A program made the position numbers and the translations under genes. Below are positions 10,422-20,217 of a stretch of 64,000 nt of DNA, piece after piece. A model generated the notes under the pieces. It ran no database searches. It saw only the letters and a list, made by a program, of their open reading frames with translations, and had not been told where the DNA came from. This DNA comes from Eutreptiella sp. 'Long Island Sound 2002'. Its lineage: Eukaryota; Euglenozoa; Euglenophyceae; Eutreptiales; Eutreptiaceae. The stretch covers positions 9,660,976 to 9,724,975 of the forward strand of contig OZ038400.1 in NCBI GenBank assembly GCA_964036045.1. The letters run 5' to 3'. Position 1 is the first letter of the stretch, and each line of letters begins with the position of its first letter.

Positions 10422-11505
10422 TCACACACGTGGATAGGGCCACGGGGAGGGGCGACCTAGAGCCACCTGCACGTCCTTGTAGACCGTGCGGGGGCCCTGG
10501 GAAGCTGCACCGAGGATGGCCAAGAAGGCGGAATGAAGTACGGCACACCAAGAGGGGATCTCATCTCCACAGAGGTCAGCCACCAGGCTCCGTCCTTCGC
10601 CACCGTAATGGATGGCCCGGAGGCGGCGCCGGTCCGAGAAATGGGGGGCAAGCCCGTGCCGGCTGAGACCGTCCCGGATGACCACGTCGTGTATCCCCCA
10701 CTCAATCTCTTCTCGCGTGTGCGTCGGGATCCGGTTGTGTAGGAGGTGTACATATAGGACTTGGTACGGGCTCCGCCTTCGACGATAGGCCGAGGATGGC
10801 GTCCCAGGCCGGCCACCTGGCAGCACCAGGCATCGGGGACCAGTTGGCGACGTGGTACCACTCTGGCGGAGGGTCGTTAACGAGGGTCTTGTCCACAGGG
10901 CCTCCCTTCTGGGGGGAGTAGTTGCCAGCGAGGGGCAGGACGGGCACCGTGTGCCACTTGTGTAGGAGGATGGTGGTGAGCACGACGTCGCAGAGGAGGC
11001 GACGTAGGTTGGCTGGTCGCAGCCCCCGGTGCTGGAGGGCATCCCAATGCGGTGAGGAGATAGCACCAAGGCGCCCGACGGTATAGGTAGGGAGAGAGCC
11101 GTGGGCCGGGGAGCCATCAACGGCTAGGAGGAAGGGCTCGTTGCCCCAGAGGATGAGGACCCCCCAGACCGTGGATGCACAGTGGCGCCAGGCATGACAC
11201 CGTTGGGAGAGTCGGGCTGCGATCCACCGATGGTAGTGGGTGCGGAGCAGAGAGTCAAGTGGGCAGGACACGACGTGGTCACCAAGGGCGTACTGGAGAC
11301 AGAGGGGGCAGGGCGTGTCCCGGGGGGGGGGGACAGGGAAAGGCGAAGGCCAGTGGTAGCAAGGTGGTCGCCCCATGAGAGGAGGCCATGACTGACGGCG
11401 GTGGCGTATTCGGCGAGGGCGGGGTCGCGTTGCGGTGGAGGGGATCTGGAGGAGGCGTGGTGGGAGACGAGAAGGGCCCGGCGGGCATGGGGGAGGGCGT
11501 CGGGG
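10422..11505 (-). pseudogene. LINE-B remnant: C-terminal zinc-knuckle region
   Basis: Minus-strand reading in two overlapping frames. The upstream frame (to about 11,500) contains CPLCLQYALGDHVVSCPLDS followed by LLRTHYHRW, a CxxC...H...C...H arrangement typical of the zinc-binding C-terminus of LINE ORF2 proteins. The downstream frame (10,422 to about 10,860) continues with LYVHLLHNRIPTHTREEIEW and later VADLCGDEIPSW. A frameshift separates the parts. With the RNase H remnant at 12,694-12,930 it belongs to one decayed minus-strand LINE. No intact start, and probably no activity. Confidence 0.55.
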
Positions 11506-12471
11506 ATGGGAAAAATTGGCTTGCGCCCGGGGGGGGGTCACGGCTGTCGCCTGAAGGAAGGGGGGGGGGGGTATGGTCCTCATTGTCAGCCTTTTTTTTT
11601 TAGTATGCTATACACTCTCTGATTTTCAAACTTAGCCGGATTCTCACTTAGCTTAGTTGGTAGTAGGCCTAGGCTCCATTTCCAGAGTCCTGGGTTCAAT
11701 CCCAGCTTCATGTGCTGTTTTTCCCTTCGCTTTTTTGGTCTTTTTTATGTCTTCATGTTTGCATGTTTGCATGTGCATGCCCCCCCCAAGATAGTTTTCT
11801 ACAGGTCCCCCCATCAGGGGGGACCCTTTGTGTCAGTCACAGGCACACATACCCCTTAAACCCCCCCCCCCCCTGCTCTCGACCCCTTCCCCGAAGCAAC
11901 CAGCCCCCGACAAGGAAACAAACAAAAGTCAGTTAAACACAGGGGGCCACTGACAGCACCACTTTGCAAATTTTATTTTTTCTTTTTTGGCGAACCATCC
12001 TTTCTGAGTTAAACAGGTGCTGTCTGATGGCTGGGTGCCTGGGCAGGCAGGTTTCACCTTCTTGCCCAACTGGGGGGGGGGGGAGGACGCCCAGGCACCC
12101 AAGGGGTCCAAGAGAGCAGGGTGGGGTTTAAAAAATAAAAACCTGTAAGTTCCTCTCCTACCCTCCCCGCCTGGGCCACCCCCGCCTTCTTGCCCCCTGC
12201 CTTCGGGTTCCACACCTTTTTTGACTTCAACATCAGACTAATTTGCCAACGGGACGCCATGGTGGGGCGTTGCACCCCCCCCCCCCGTGCTATGGGATGC
12301 AACCGGAATAGACCGGACATAAATACCACCACCGTTGGGGGTAGGGGGGGGGGACTGGGGGGCTGTGTATACCGGTTGTCATTGCCCCGTCACGGCGGGC
12401 CAGAAGGGGGGGGGGGTTTGGGAAATGGACATCCGTGACCCCCCGTGGGCGCAAGCCAATTTTCCCCCACC
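11506..12471. mobile_element. Candidate MITE with ~35-bp terminal inverted repeats
   Basis: The left end (11,506-11,541) reads TGGGAAAAATTGGCTTGCG then CCC and GGTCACGG. The right end (12,434-12,471) is its reverse complement with few changes, containing GGGCGCAAGCCAATTTTC. The ~0.97-kb interior has a tRNA-like sequence, a T-rich stretch and no protein gene. It separates two parts of the LINE-B remnant, as expected of a later insertion. I could not define a clean target-site duplication, partly because the flanks are G/C runs. Confidence 0.5.
11642..11715 (+). ncRNA. tRNA-like sequence with intact A and B boxes (pseudo-tRNA or SINE head)
   Basis: TAGCTTAGTTGG at 11,649-11,660 matches the RNA polymerase III A box, and GGTTCAATCCC (about 11,693-11,703) matches the B box at normal spacing. 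A D-arm can be drawn. The T-loop is one base short, and neither the anticodon stem nor the acceptor stem pairs, so this is not a functional tRNA gene. T-runs that could end Pol III transcription follow from about 11,718. Confidence 0.5.
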
Positions 12472-12693
12472 CTCGTGGACTTGGAGGCCAGCATGCGAGA
12501 AGCAGATCCGGGGCTCTCGTATGGGGGCCAGCCATCCCACCGTGGCCGGGCAGTCTTTTGCTGAGAGTCCCGCGGCTTCGTCCACTTGGTCTAGCAGAGT
12601 GTCGAGCCAGGTTCTAGCGGTGTGGGAGTAGAGGTGGCGAGGGGGTGGTTGACCGACAGCTAACGCGCGGCATGCACGTAGTAGGTCGCCTTG

Positions 12694-12930
12694 CTAGGAG
12701 TCGTTCGGCTCCTGCCGCCCCTCTTGAGCCGTTATGTACCCTTTACAGTCGGCAAAGTGCCACGAGCAGGATCGGAAGGTGAAGGTAGGGCAAGTAGAGG
12801 GACCTCGGGCGGAGAGGGCAACCCATGCTGTGTACAACTCTGCCGTGTAGGCGTTATCCACTCTCATGGGGATACTGACGGGGTAGATCTGGAACCGCAG
12901 CGTACTAGGGTAGAACACGGCCACGGCTCC
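12694..12930 (-). pseudogene. LINE-B remnant: RNase H domain fragment
   Basis: The minus frame reads CGGAVAVFYPSTLRFQIYPV then VDNAYTAELYTAWVAL and FADCKGYITA. This is the typical LINE RNase H order: a Gly-rich first strand, the NAYTAEL motif with the second catalytic Glu, then an Asp in ADC-KGY. The first catalytic Asp lies upstream of an in-frame TGA, so the domain is broken. It shares orientation with the zinc-knuckle part at 10,422-11,505. Confidence 0.6.
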
Positions 12931-13492
12931 ACCACATTGTCAGGACATTGAGGTGGGGTGGCAGGAACTGGCTAATGGGCTTTTGGAGTTTGAAGGAGAC
13001 CTTCTGGTTCTGTATCTCCGGGGCCGCCAGGGTGTCGGTGGGCGGGGCCTTCTCCCGGGGGGAGTAGAGGCTGTGGAACACAATGTGCCAGAGGTGGGCA
13101 GCCGATATGGGGGAGTGCCCGGGGCTCCACCTGGTGATCAAGGCGGCGGTGAGGGTGTCCGGGTCCTTGGAGACATACTCGAATAGGGGGCCACCTTGCG
13201 CAAGCGCCAGGGGGACATGCTCGATAATTTTCACCTCTGACGAGCCCGTGGCGACCGTGACGGTAGCCGTAAGTAGGAGCCCCCTGGGCGTCCAAGCTCC
13301 TGTCACGGCGGTAATAGCTTGGATGGTACCATCCACCGCTGTCCAGCGCAGGGCATCACACAAGTCGGATACGGCAGGGTCGGGGGCCCGTACGGCCGCG
13401 TCCGCCGCCTCCAGCGCGCCGTCCTTCAACATGTCCAGGCTTCGCAGCAACCAGTCGGCGTCATCAGACTGGGCGATATCCATCAGGAACAT
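12905..13492 (-). pseudogene. LINE-B remnant: unidentified ORF upstream of RNase H
   Basis: A 195-codon minus frame, MFLMDIAQSDDADWLLRSLD onward, rich in Ala/Asp helices and then ATVTVATGSSEVKIIEHVPL. It runs into the RNase H fragment in another frame. By position it should be the ORF2 part between reverse transcriptase and RNase H, but I do not recognise it. It could instead belong to a different element. Confidence 0.35.
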
Positions 13493-13820
13493 GGGGAATG
13501 GCCCCGGCGGAGAGCTCCGCCCCGAGTGGCTTCGGGAGTTGGGGAGGGAGAGTCCTGGGACGGTGAGGAGTGTTCAGACATGGTATGGTGCAGCGAGAAG
13601 GGAGCGGGTGGCCTGTGGCCGCGAGACACAGAAGAGGGGATGTGGTAGAGGGGTTTCGGGAGCAGCACAGGATGGTAGGGGTGGCAGCCAGTGAACTGGG
13701 CGCAAAAGAAAAGCATAGTGTGCCACGAGTGTGGCCATGGTGCAAAGAAACAAAATCCATGGCGCGAGAGCGCAGAGCAACGCGGGGCCGCCTGACGGAG
13801 CGCATCAGCGGGTTGTGGTC

Positions 13821-14240
13821 CTAGGACTCACGAGGACGGGGGCGCAGGGGGAGCGCCGCACCGGTGCGCGGGGCTGCGACCCACAGGGCGTCTAGGCAAG
13901 CGGGCTCACCGGTGGAGCGTCGCGGGAAACGGTTCACGATACCCTTGCACAAGGTGTCACACAGAGTGGCAGATACGTCGAATGCAGTCCCCGTCGTAAC
14001 ATTCCGCGTAGCGGCCTGGAAGATTGCCACGGCGAGGTCGACGTCTCGCCAGAGCTGGTAGCAGGACGACGCGCCCACTGTGGATAGGAGGGGGCTGCGC
14101 AAAGGGGAGGGGCGCACTTGGGGTGCGGCACTCAGCCCTTGGAGACACGGCGACGAGGAGAGAGAGTGCACTGCAAGGGTGGAGTAGAGCTGGAACAAGG
14201 GCCACGATGGCAAGAGAGGAGTCACGCAGTGGCACAGCAA
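13821..14240 (-). pseudogene. Possible retroelement ORF remnant
   Basis: The minus frame contains LWRDVDLAVAIFQAATRNVT and LCDTLCKGIVNRFPRRST, protein-like in composition but unrecognised. It lies just upstream, on the minus strand, of the 12,905-13,492 frame, so it may be part of the same decayed LINE. Confidence 0.3.
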
Positions 14241-14339
14241 ACACGACGCATCACGACTGATTTCACGGGTGGCAGTGCGTGTGGGCTATCCGTCCCACAG
14301 CTACCATCCTGAGGGTTTTTGGACTGGTGCCAGGTCACC

Positions 14340-14700
14340 AGAGGGAGGGAGAGAGGGAGGGAGGGAGGATGGGAGCAAGGAAGGGAGGGAGGCAGGGAGG
14401 GAGGGAGGGAGGGAGGGAGGGAGGGAGGGAGCAAGGAAGGGAGGGAGGCAGGCAGGGAGGGAGGGAGGGAGGGAGGGAGGGAGGGCGGGAGGGAGGGAGG
14501 GAGGGAGGGAGGGAGCAAGGAAGGGAGGGAGGGAGCAAGGAAGGGAGGGAGGCAGGGAGGGAGGGACGAAACAAGGGAAGGAGGGAGGGAGCGAGTGGGA
14601 GCGAGGGACGGAGGGAAGAACAGCGTTGAAGTTGGAGTCGGAGTAGGGCACGTTATACGGTAGAAGTAGTGGACATGGAAGGAGGGAGGGAGGGGCTGAA
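14340..14700 (+). repeat. (GGGA)n purine microsatellite, about 0.3 kb
   Basis: Almost pure GGGA repeats from 14,341 to about 14,616, interrupted by GGGAGCAAGGAA and GGGAGGCAGG variants, with a shorter patch near 14,680. It produces long apparent open frames on both strands (GREGGREG on plus, LPPSLPPS on minus) that are not genes. Confidence 0.95.
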
Positions 14701-14958
14701 GGCGGTGCGCATCTTGCGCGCACACTGCAGCGGCTCCCTCGCCCTCCCTCGTCCCTTCGCTGGCCCTGTCTGTCGTCTTCTACACTTCCTCCCCCCCCCC
14801 AAGCCCCCACCCCCCCAGCCCCACGAGTTGTGCAGTTGTATTGCTGTGTTGGTATGCGATTGTGCTGAGTTGCAATGCCCTTGTCTTGGATTGCTGTGTT
14901 GTTGTGAGATTCTTCAACCCTCACCCTCACCCTCCTCCGCCTCGCCCCTCCACCGCAG
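14701..14958 (+). other. End of intron 3
   Basis: Mixed sequence with a C-run near 14,791-14,813, ending in a pyrimidine-rich stretch (CTCCGCCTCGCCCCTCCACC) and GCAG, the acceptor of exon 4. Confidence 0.5.
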
Positions 14959-15274
14959 ACGGGGACCTCCAGAAGCTGAGCAGTACCTCGCTGGCCAAGT
15001 CATGGCAACTGCCCCCCACCAGCGATGCGACGGGCTGCGATAGCCCAGAGGACACCGTGACCGTCAGCACCTTCGATCTGGAGACGTGCATGATGGTGCA
15101 GGGGTACAGCTCCGGGAGGGTGGTGGTGAGCGATGTGGTGAGCGGCGTGAGCCGCGGCTGGAAGGCCCACATGCGGTCCATCGGGGTCATGGTGATCCGA
15201 TCCCCGTACCTCATCACTAGTGGTGAGGCGGGCGCTGTAAAAGTGTGGGATTTGAACGGGGGGCAACTCTACAA
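14959..15274 (+). CDS. WDR7: WDR7-like gene, exon 4 visible (WD40 blade)
   Basis: Starts phase 1 at CACCGCAG|AC and ends phase 2 at CTCTACAA|GTATGC. Its middle reads TVTVSTFDLETCMMVQGYSS then GRVVVSDV, equivalent to the blade strand CGREDGSIVIV of animal WDR7. A blade GWKAHMRSIGVMVIRSPYLI then TSGEAGAVKVWDLNGGQLYK follows, with the H...S-G...WD signature. Joined to exon 5, the codon AA|G reads Lys and the text runs GGQLYKHFEAHVDGVTHLFV. Conservation of this order with WDR7 is the main basis for the family call. Confidence 0.85.
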
Positions 15275-15371
15275 GTATGCCCCGCATCGTGCGCGAGGTG
15301 TTCGGGTTGTGGGTGTGCTGTGTGCAGAATGTAGGATTGGGCAGTGTGTGCAGGTTGGAGGGTGCTGTGTG

Positions 15372-15906
15372 TGGGGTATGGGGTACCATGTGGAGGGTAT
15401 GGGGTCCCGTGTGTAGGGTACTATGTGTACTGTGTGTAGGGTATGGGGTACTGTGTGTATGGGGTATTGTGTGTAGGGTATGGGGTACTGTGTGTATGTG
15501 GTACTGTGTGTAGGGTATGTGGTACTGTGTGTATGGTGTAGGGTATGGGGTACTGTGTGTATGGGGTATTGTGTGTAGGGTATGGGGTACTGTGTGTATG
15601 TGGTACTGTGTGTAGGGTATGTGGTACTGTGTGTATGGTGTAGGGTATGGGGTACCGTGTGTAAGGTATGGGGTACTGTGTGTAGGGTATGGGGTACTGT
15701 TTGTATGGGGTACTGTGTGTAGGGTATGGGGTACTGTGTGTAGGGTATGGGGTACTGTTTGTATGGGGTACTGTGTGTAGGGTATGGGGTACTGTGTGTA
15801 TGGGGTACTGTGTGTAGGGTATGGGGTACTGTGTGTAGGGTATGGGGTACTGTGTGTATGGGGTACCGTGTGTAGGGTATGGGGTACTGCGTGCGAGGTA
15901 TGGGGT
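15372..15906 (+). repeat. 16/21-bp satellite, array 1
   Basis: Tandem units of TATGGGGTACTGTGTG (16 bp) alternate with the same unit plus TAGGG (21 bp). The minus strand reads open as an [17 protein letters not shown]-type peptide, an artefact of the repeat. The same satellite recurs at 16,521, 36,841, 37,501, 39,804, 40,417, 42,715, 44,874, 47,177 and 49,259. Confidence 0.95.
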
Positions 15907-15957
15907 TGACCCTTGAGATTGCCGCCCCGTACACGCCATCTGTCGTCATGTTCGTAG

Positions 15958-16145
15958 ATGCTGGGAAGAAGAAGGGGGCCGCCCCCCAGGTGGATTTGTC
16001 GGACTGGTGTGGTCCTGACCGCAAGAAGTGGTTGGGCCCCAATGCTGCGGATAGCTGCGGCCCTGACTACTTGACCGGTGAGTACCCTGGTGATTACGGT
16101 TGGGACAGCTTTGGGCTTGCTGCAGGCCCCAAGGCCTTTGAGCCA
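15958..16145 (+). pseudogene. Light-harvesting chlorophyll a/b protein (LHCB) exon-like fragment
   Basis: Between TTCGTAG| and CCA|GTATGT the frame encodes the N-terminal part of a mature LHCII-type protein: a basic AGKKKGAAP start, then [19 protein letters not shown] and [20 protein letters not shown], ending KAFEP. In the family this reads WYGPxRxKxLGP...[22 protein letters not shown]. The Tyr-to-Cys in WCGP and ADP-to-AGP near the end are unusual. No transit-peptide exon, no helix-1 exon (ExIHxRWAMLG) and no promoter were found nearby. It sits between two satellite arrays inside the WDR7 intron, so I read it as a captured or duplicated gene fragment. It is in the wrong phase to be a WDR7 exon. 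Confidence 0.75.
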
Positions 16146-16520
16146 GTATGTGGGTAACATCACCATCTTCAATCTCGTCTTGAGCCCATGCTTGATGCAT
16201 TTGTCACTTGATTGCTGCAGTGCTGCCCCCCTAGGAGTATTGCTTGCTTGTTGCAGTGCTGCTGCTCTGCCATGCCTTGCCCCTTACCCCCGGCGGTCCA
16301 ACGGGCCAGCGCTCGTCGCCTTTGCTAATGCTAACGCTCTGCAGTTGCCACTGCCCCCAAAGCCTGGTTGGCCGGTATCCCCGGTCCTCTGGGTCCTCCG
16401 TCATGCTGTGGGCCGCCCTGGGACCCACGGGATCTAGCAAGGCAGGAACCACCTGTCGGTGCGAGATGCCCGGTAACTCCAGTAGACGGCATGATAAGTG
16501 GTTATGACTCTGATTCTGAC
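16146..16520 (+). other. Sequence after the LHCB fragment, no further exon recognised
   Basis: Could be the following LHCB intron carried along with the fragment. I looked for the next LHCB motif (IHxRWAML) in all frames here and did not find it. It ends where the satellite resumes at 16,521. Confidence 0.4.
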
Positions 16521-16878
16521 TATGGGGTACTGCGAGTATGGTATGGGGTACTGTGTGTAGGGTATGGGGTACTGTACCGTGTGTAGGGTATGGGGTACCG
16601 TGTGTATGGGGTACCGTGTGTAGGGTATGGGGTACTGTGTGTATGGGGTACTGTGTGTAGGGTATGGGGTACTGTGTGTTCGGTATGGGGTACCGTGTGT
16701 ATGGAGTACTGTGTGTAGGGTATGGGGTACTGTGTGTATGGGGTACTGTGAGTATGGTATGGGGTACTGTGTGTAGGGTATGGGTTGCGGTGTGTAGGGT
16801 ATGGGGTACTGTGTGTATGGGGTACCGTGTGTAGGGTATGGGGTACTATGTGTATGGGGTACTGTGTGTAGGGTATGG
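16521..16878 (+). repeat. 16/21-bp satellite, array 2
   Basis: Same units as array 1. It ends at GTGTGTAGGGTATGGG, where the (TTG)n tail of LINE-A begins. Confidence 0.95.
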
Positions 16879-17968
16879 GTTGTTGTCGTTGTTGTTGTTG
16901 TTGTGGCACCCAGCACGTGCCGGCGGGAGAAATTGCCAGACACGCTCTCCCTTGGCAGGGCGCAAGGGAGCAGTCGGCCGGCGTCACGCTGGCCGGGCGT
17001 GTGCCGACGACGGGGGGGGGGGGTGCCATGGTGTGGGGGGGGGGCGTGTGCACGTGGAGAAGGGAGGGGCCACCTGTGAGTTACCCTGGAGCCCTCCCCC
17101 GTCTCGCGGGGGGAGAGTGACCCGACCTGTGCGAAACGGCTGTGGAGGGGGTGGAGGGCTGGACGGGGACCTTGGGTTGGGGAAGGCACGCCCGGGTCCG
17201 CGGTCACACCGCGCCTTGCCCGAACATCCCGCCGAGGTGGCCGTTCCTCGTGTGTGGCCGTGGCGTGGCCGGGGGCGCTGGCCCGTGCGTCTAGCCTTCA
17301 TCGGGGGCGAGGGGAGGCCCGGGAGTTGCTTTCCGGCGCCTAGTCACCTCTGCACGTGTTGTGGTGTGGCCGCCTCGTCCCCGGTGGTGCGGGCGCGCGC
17401 GCGCGTCGGTCAGCGGGGAGGGAGGGCACAAGGGCGGGAGCACAAGAGCATTATAAAGGGTATACGGCTAATGGCGTGTTGTGTTTGGTCCGGCAGTGGT
17501 TCCCTGGTGCCTGTCCCTGTGCCCCGTGCGCGGGAGGCCGCGCAGCACGGCCGGCGGGGGGGTCCAGGCCTGGGCCGGGCGCATGGGTAGCGGCGGGCGG
17601 CTGAGGCGGAGGCGGCGCCATGCGGGTGCGGGGCCCGTGGCGGTCGCGGGGCGGTGCGGGCGGACTGGCCGGCGGCCGGCGGTGGCCCTGAGTGCCCCAC
17701 ACTGTGGGGTTGGTGGGCGTGCCGGGGGCAAGTGCATCGCGCAGGTCAGGCTGCGGGGGGCGCATGCGCAAGGGCGTCGGCGTGCCCGATGAGGGCCCCA
17801 CTGTGGGCCGCGGGACCTGCGGCAAGCTGGAAGCGTTGCCTGGGGGTCGAGGCTGGGGCCGGGCGCGTGGGTAGCGGCGGGCGGCCTAGGCGGAAGCGGC
17901 GACAACGGGCTCGGGTGCCCGAGGCGAGCGCGGGGCGGTGTGTGCGGGCCGGCCGGCGGCCGGTGGCC
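16879..17968 (-). mobile_element. LINE-A 3' UTR with (CAA)n tail and ~285-bp tandem repeats
   Basis: On the minus strand the ORF2 stop (17,969) is followed by about two ~285-bp GC-rich repeats (GGGTAGCGGCGGGCGGC at 17,586 and 17,869), then a common 3' core starting near 17,400. The core ends GGCACGTGCTGGGTGCC and a (CAA)n tail at 16,879-16,904. The tail directly abuts the 16/21-bp satellite. The core and tail recur at the 3' ends of the elements near 36,989, 37,788, 39,917, 40,700, 42,867, 45,178 and 47,402. Confidence 0.75.
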
Positions 17969-20217
17969 TCACTGAGAGTCCCACACGGAGGGGTCGATGG
18001 GCGTGCCGGGGGCGTACGCGACGTGCAGGTCGGGCAGCAGAGGGCGCACGTGCAGGGCGTCGGCGTGCCCGATGAGGACCTCACTGAGGACCGAGGGGTT
18101 TGCGGCAAGCAGGACGCGTTGTCCGGGGGGGGTGGCGGCGAGGAGCGGGAGGATGTCCGCGGCCCGTGACGCTGGGGTGAACACGACGTGGGCCGGGTGC
18201 GGCCCCGGGAGAGGTGCCGGGGGGAGCGGGACCACAGGTTGGCGGTCCACCGTGAGGCGCCACGTGGCGCAGTGGAGGAGGAGCCACACCAGGGTGATCC
18301 TGTGGCGCAGTGTGAGGGGCAGGGTGCAGGGCGGCGTGGGGACGTGCGGCGGGAGGGGGGGGGGGGTGGGGCGGTGACGTGAGAGGGGGCCCGGCGGAGG
18401 AGTGACGCCAACGACGTGTGCGTCGTGCTGAGGGTGGAAAGGAGCTCGCGGAGGAGTCCTTCTCGGCCGGCGCTGTCCAGCAGGGCGGGGGCGCCGTGGG
18501 GGGAGGTGGAGTGCCACATGCCCAGCATGCTGAACCCCAACTGCGTCGGGGGGCCTGGTTGCGGGGCGGCCGGGAGGTGGTTGGTGAGGTATACGGCGGC
18601 GGTGGCCGTGCGGAGCTCAAAAGGGGAGATGAGGTGGGGGGAGTGGCCGGCCGTGGCTGACAGAACCGGAGGGTGCGTGAACAGGCGCCACGCGAGGAGC
18701 AACTTCAGGGCGTAGTGGGGGGGGCAGTGGTACTGGAGGTGGGCGGCGGAGTCCGGGTAGGGGCGGTGACAGAAGGGGCACGTCACTCCCCCGTAGCCGG
18801 GGGGATGGTCCTGGGAGCGTAGTAGCCGCAGGTGCATGATGCGGTGGAGGGCCAGCGCCAGGACCTCGGCGCGCTCATACGCGAGGCGGAGTAGGTGAGA
18901 GGACCAGCCAGGGGGCAGGGGCCGGAGGTGCTGCGCGTGGGTGCGGGTGGTGGTGGCAGCATATGCTGCCTCTGCGGCGCGCGCGGGGCTCAGGAAGATC
19001 GCGCCTTCACGGAGCGCCCGGATGCGGCCGTGGAAGAGTGCGGACCAGGGGAGGGTCCACGGGGAGGCGGTGTGGAGCCCGCGGCGGGCTAGGTTGTCAG
19101 CCTCGGCGTTGAGAGTGGCGAGGTGGCTGGCGGAGCCGGAGTCGTGTTGTGCGGGAAGCCAGGCCTCGTGCATGCGGAAGGTGGCGGAGAGGAGGGCCGC
19201 TGGATACGGGATGGAGAGGGCGGAGGAGGGGGGCGGGCCGCGGGTGAGGTCGCAGAGTTGGGAGGCGGTGGAGTCGGAGGCGAAGAGCGCTTCGCCGGAC
19301 CAGCCGCGGAGGGGGAACATGGCGGCTATCTTGGCGATCCACTCGGCGTTGGTGGAATGGTCGGCGAGGGCGTGGAGGCTAAGCCAGCCGCGGTAGAGAG
19401 TGCCGTGGTGGGGGTGCCAGAGGAGGAAGCCGGCGCCGAGGCGGGTGCCCTCTTGGCTTCCGTCGCATGCGACCACGACGTAGGGGAGGGAGCGGAGGGG
19501 GGCCAGTGAGCCGGTGTGGTGCTGCGGAGCGGGGGGTACGTGGGGGGAGGGGAGGAGGTAGACGGTGATGTCGAGGGGGGCGAGCGCCTGTGCCAGGGCG
19601 GGACCTTCGGTGAGCCAGGGGGTGGGGCGGCGTGGGGAGACGAGGGACGCCGTGGCGGCCACCGCGAGGGTGTTGGGGCCCCAGGAGGCGCGGAGGTAGT
19701 TTCGGAGGAGGTTGAGGGGGGCCCGGTACGCCCAGAGGGGGGCGCCGGGACCGCCCTGCTGGAGGGGGAGGTGGAGGAAGGCCGCTTGTGCCCAGGGGGG
19801 CAGACGGAAGGCATGGCGGTAGGTGTTGTTGATGGCGGTCTGATGGGGGCGGAGAGAGGGGGGGGGGATGAGGACGCCTGAGGTGACGTAGTCGAGGGGG
19901 GAGAGGCCGAAGGCGTGCAGGGAGCGGAGCTGGAGTATGGGGCAGGCCTCGCGGTTGCGGCTGGCCTTGCGCGCCCGGTCGAGGGACGCGCGGGATTTGT
20001 TGATGACGCGGAGGAGGGGGAGCTCGGGGAGGATGGGGATGCCGACGACCTCCGGGGGGGCGGTGGTGGTGGTGCCGGTGTGTTGTGGGACGTCGGCGGT
20101 GACGAGGGTGGGCCGGCCTGGGCGGGAATCGATGAGGGAGAATTCCTGCTTGTCGGGGTGGATGATGCGGCCGGCGCGGCGAGAGCACTCGCGGCAGTCG
20201 GTGGCCATGGCTGCCAC
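17969..20217 (-). pseudogene. LINE-A ORF2: RNase H and C-terminal zinc knuckle
   Basis: A long minus frame from 20,217. The RNase H domain carries all four acidic positions: D252 in VVVACDGSQEG, E292 in HSTNAEWIAK, D315 in LFASDSTASQ and D374 in LNAEADNLARRG. A zinc knuckle follows, CPFCHRPYPDSAAHLQYHC (from residue 480). Near 18,360, within a poly-G tract, the frame shifts. The correct continuation is a frame that ends AYAPGTPIDPSVWDSQ and the stop at 17,969. Reverse transcriptase precedes it at 20,218-21,185. The single homopolymer frameshift could be real decay or an assembly error. Highly similar truncated copies lie at 39,160-39,803 and 42,060-42,714. Confidence 0.75.

Noticed and set aside
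11642-11715. Functional tRNA gene
   Set aside because: A and B boxes are good, but the acceptor and anticodon stems do not pair and the T-loop is one base short.
14222-14725. Frames of GREGGREG or LPPSLPPS over (GGGA)n
   Set aside because: Microsatellite translation only.
15958-16145. LHCB-like segment as an exon of the WDR7-like gene
   Set aside because: Exon 4 ends in phase 2 while this segment starts in phase 1. Exon 4 joins exon 5 perfectly in phase and in protein homology.
15000-16172. Minus-strand frame with [11 protein letters not shown] repeats (390 codons), and similar frames over every 16/21-bp array
   Set aside because: It is translation of the satellite plus the antisense of exon 4. 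The frame recurs wherever the satellite does, with no conserved start or end.
16300-16500. Next LHCB exon just after the fragment
   Set aside because: No frame carries the helix-1 motif IHxRWAML. Short peptides here are only Pro/Gly/Cys-rich.
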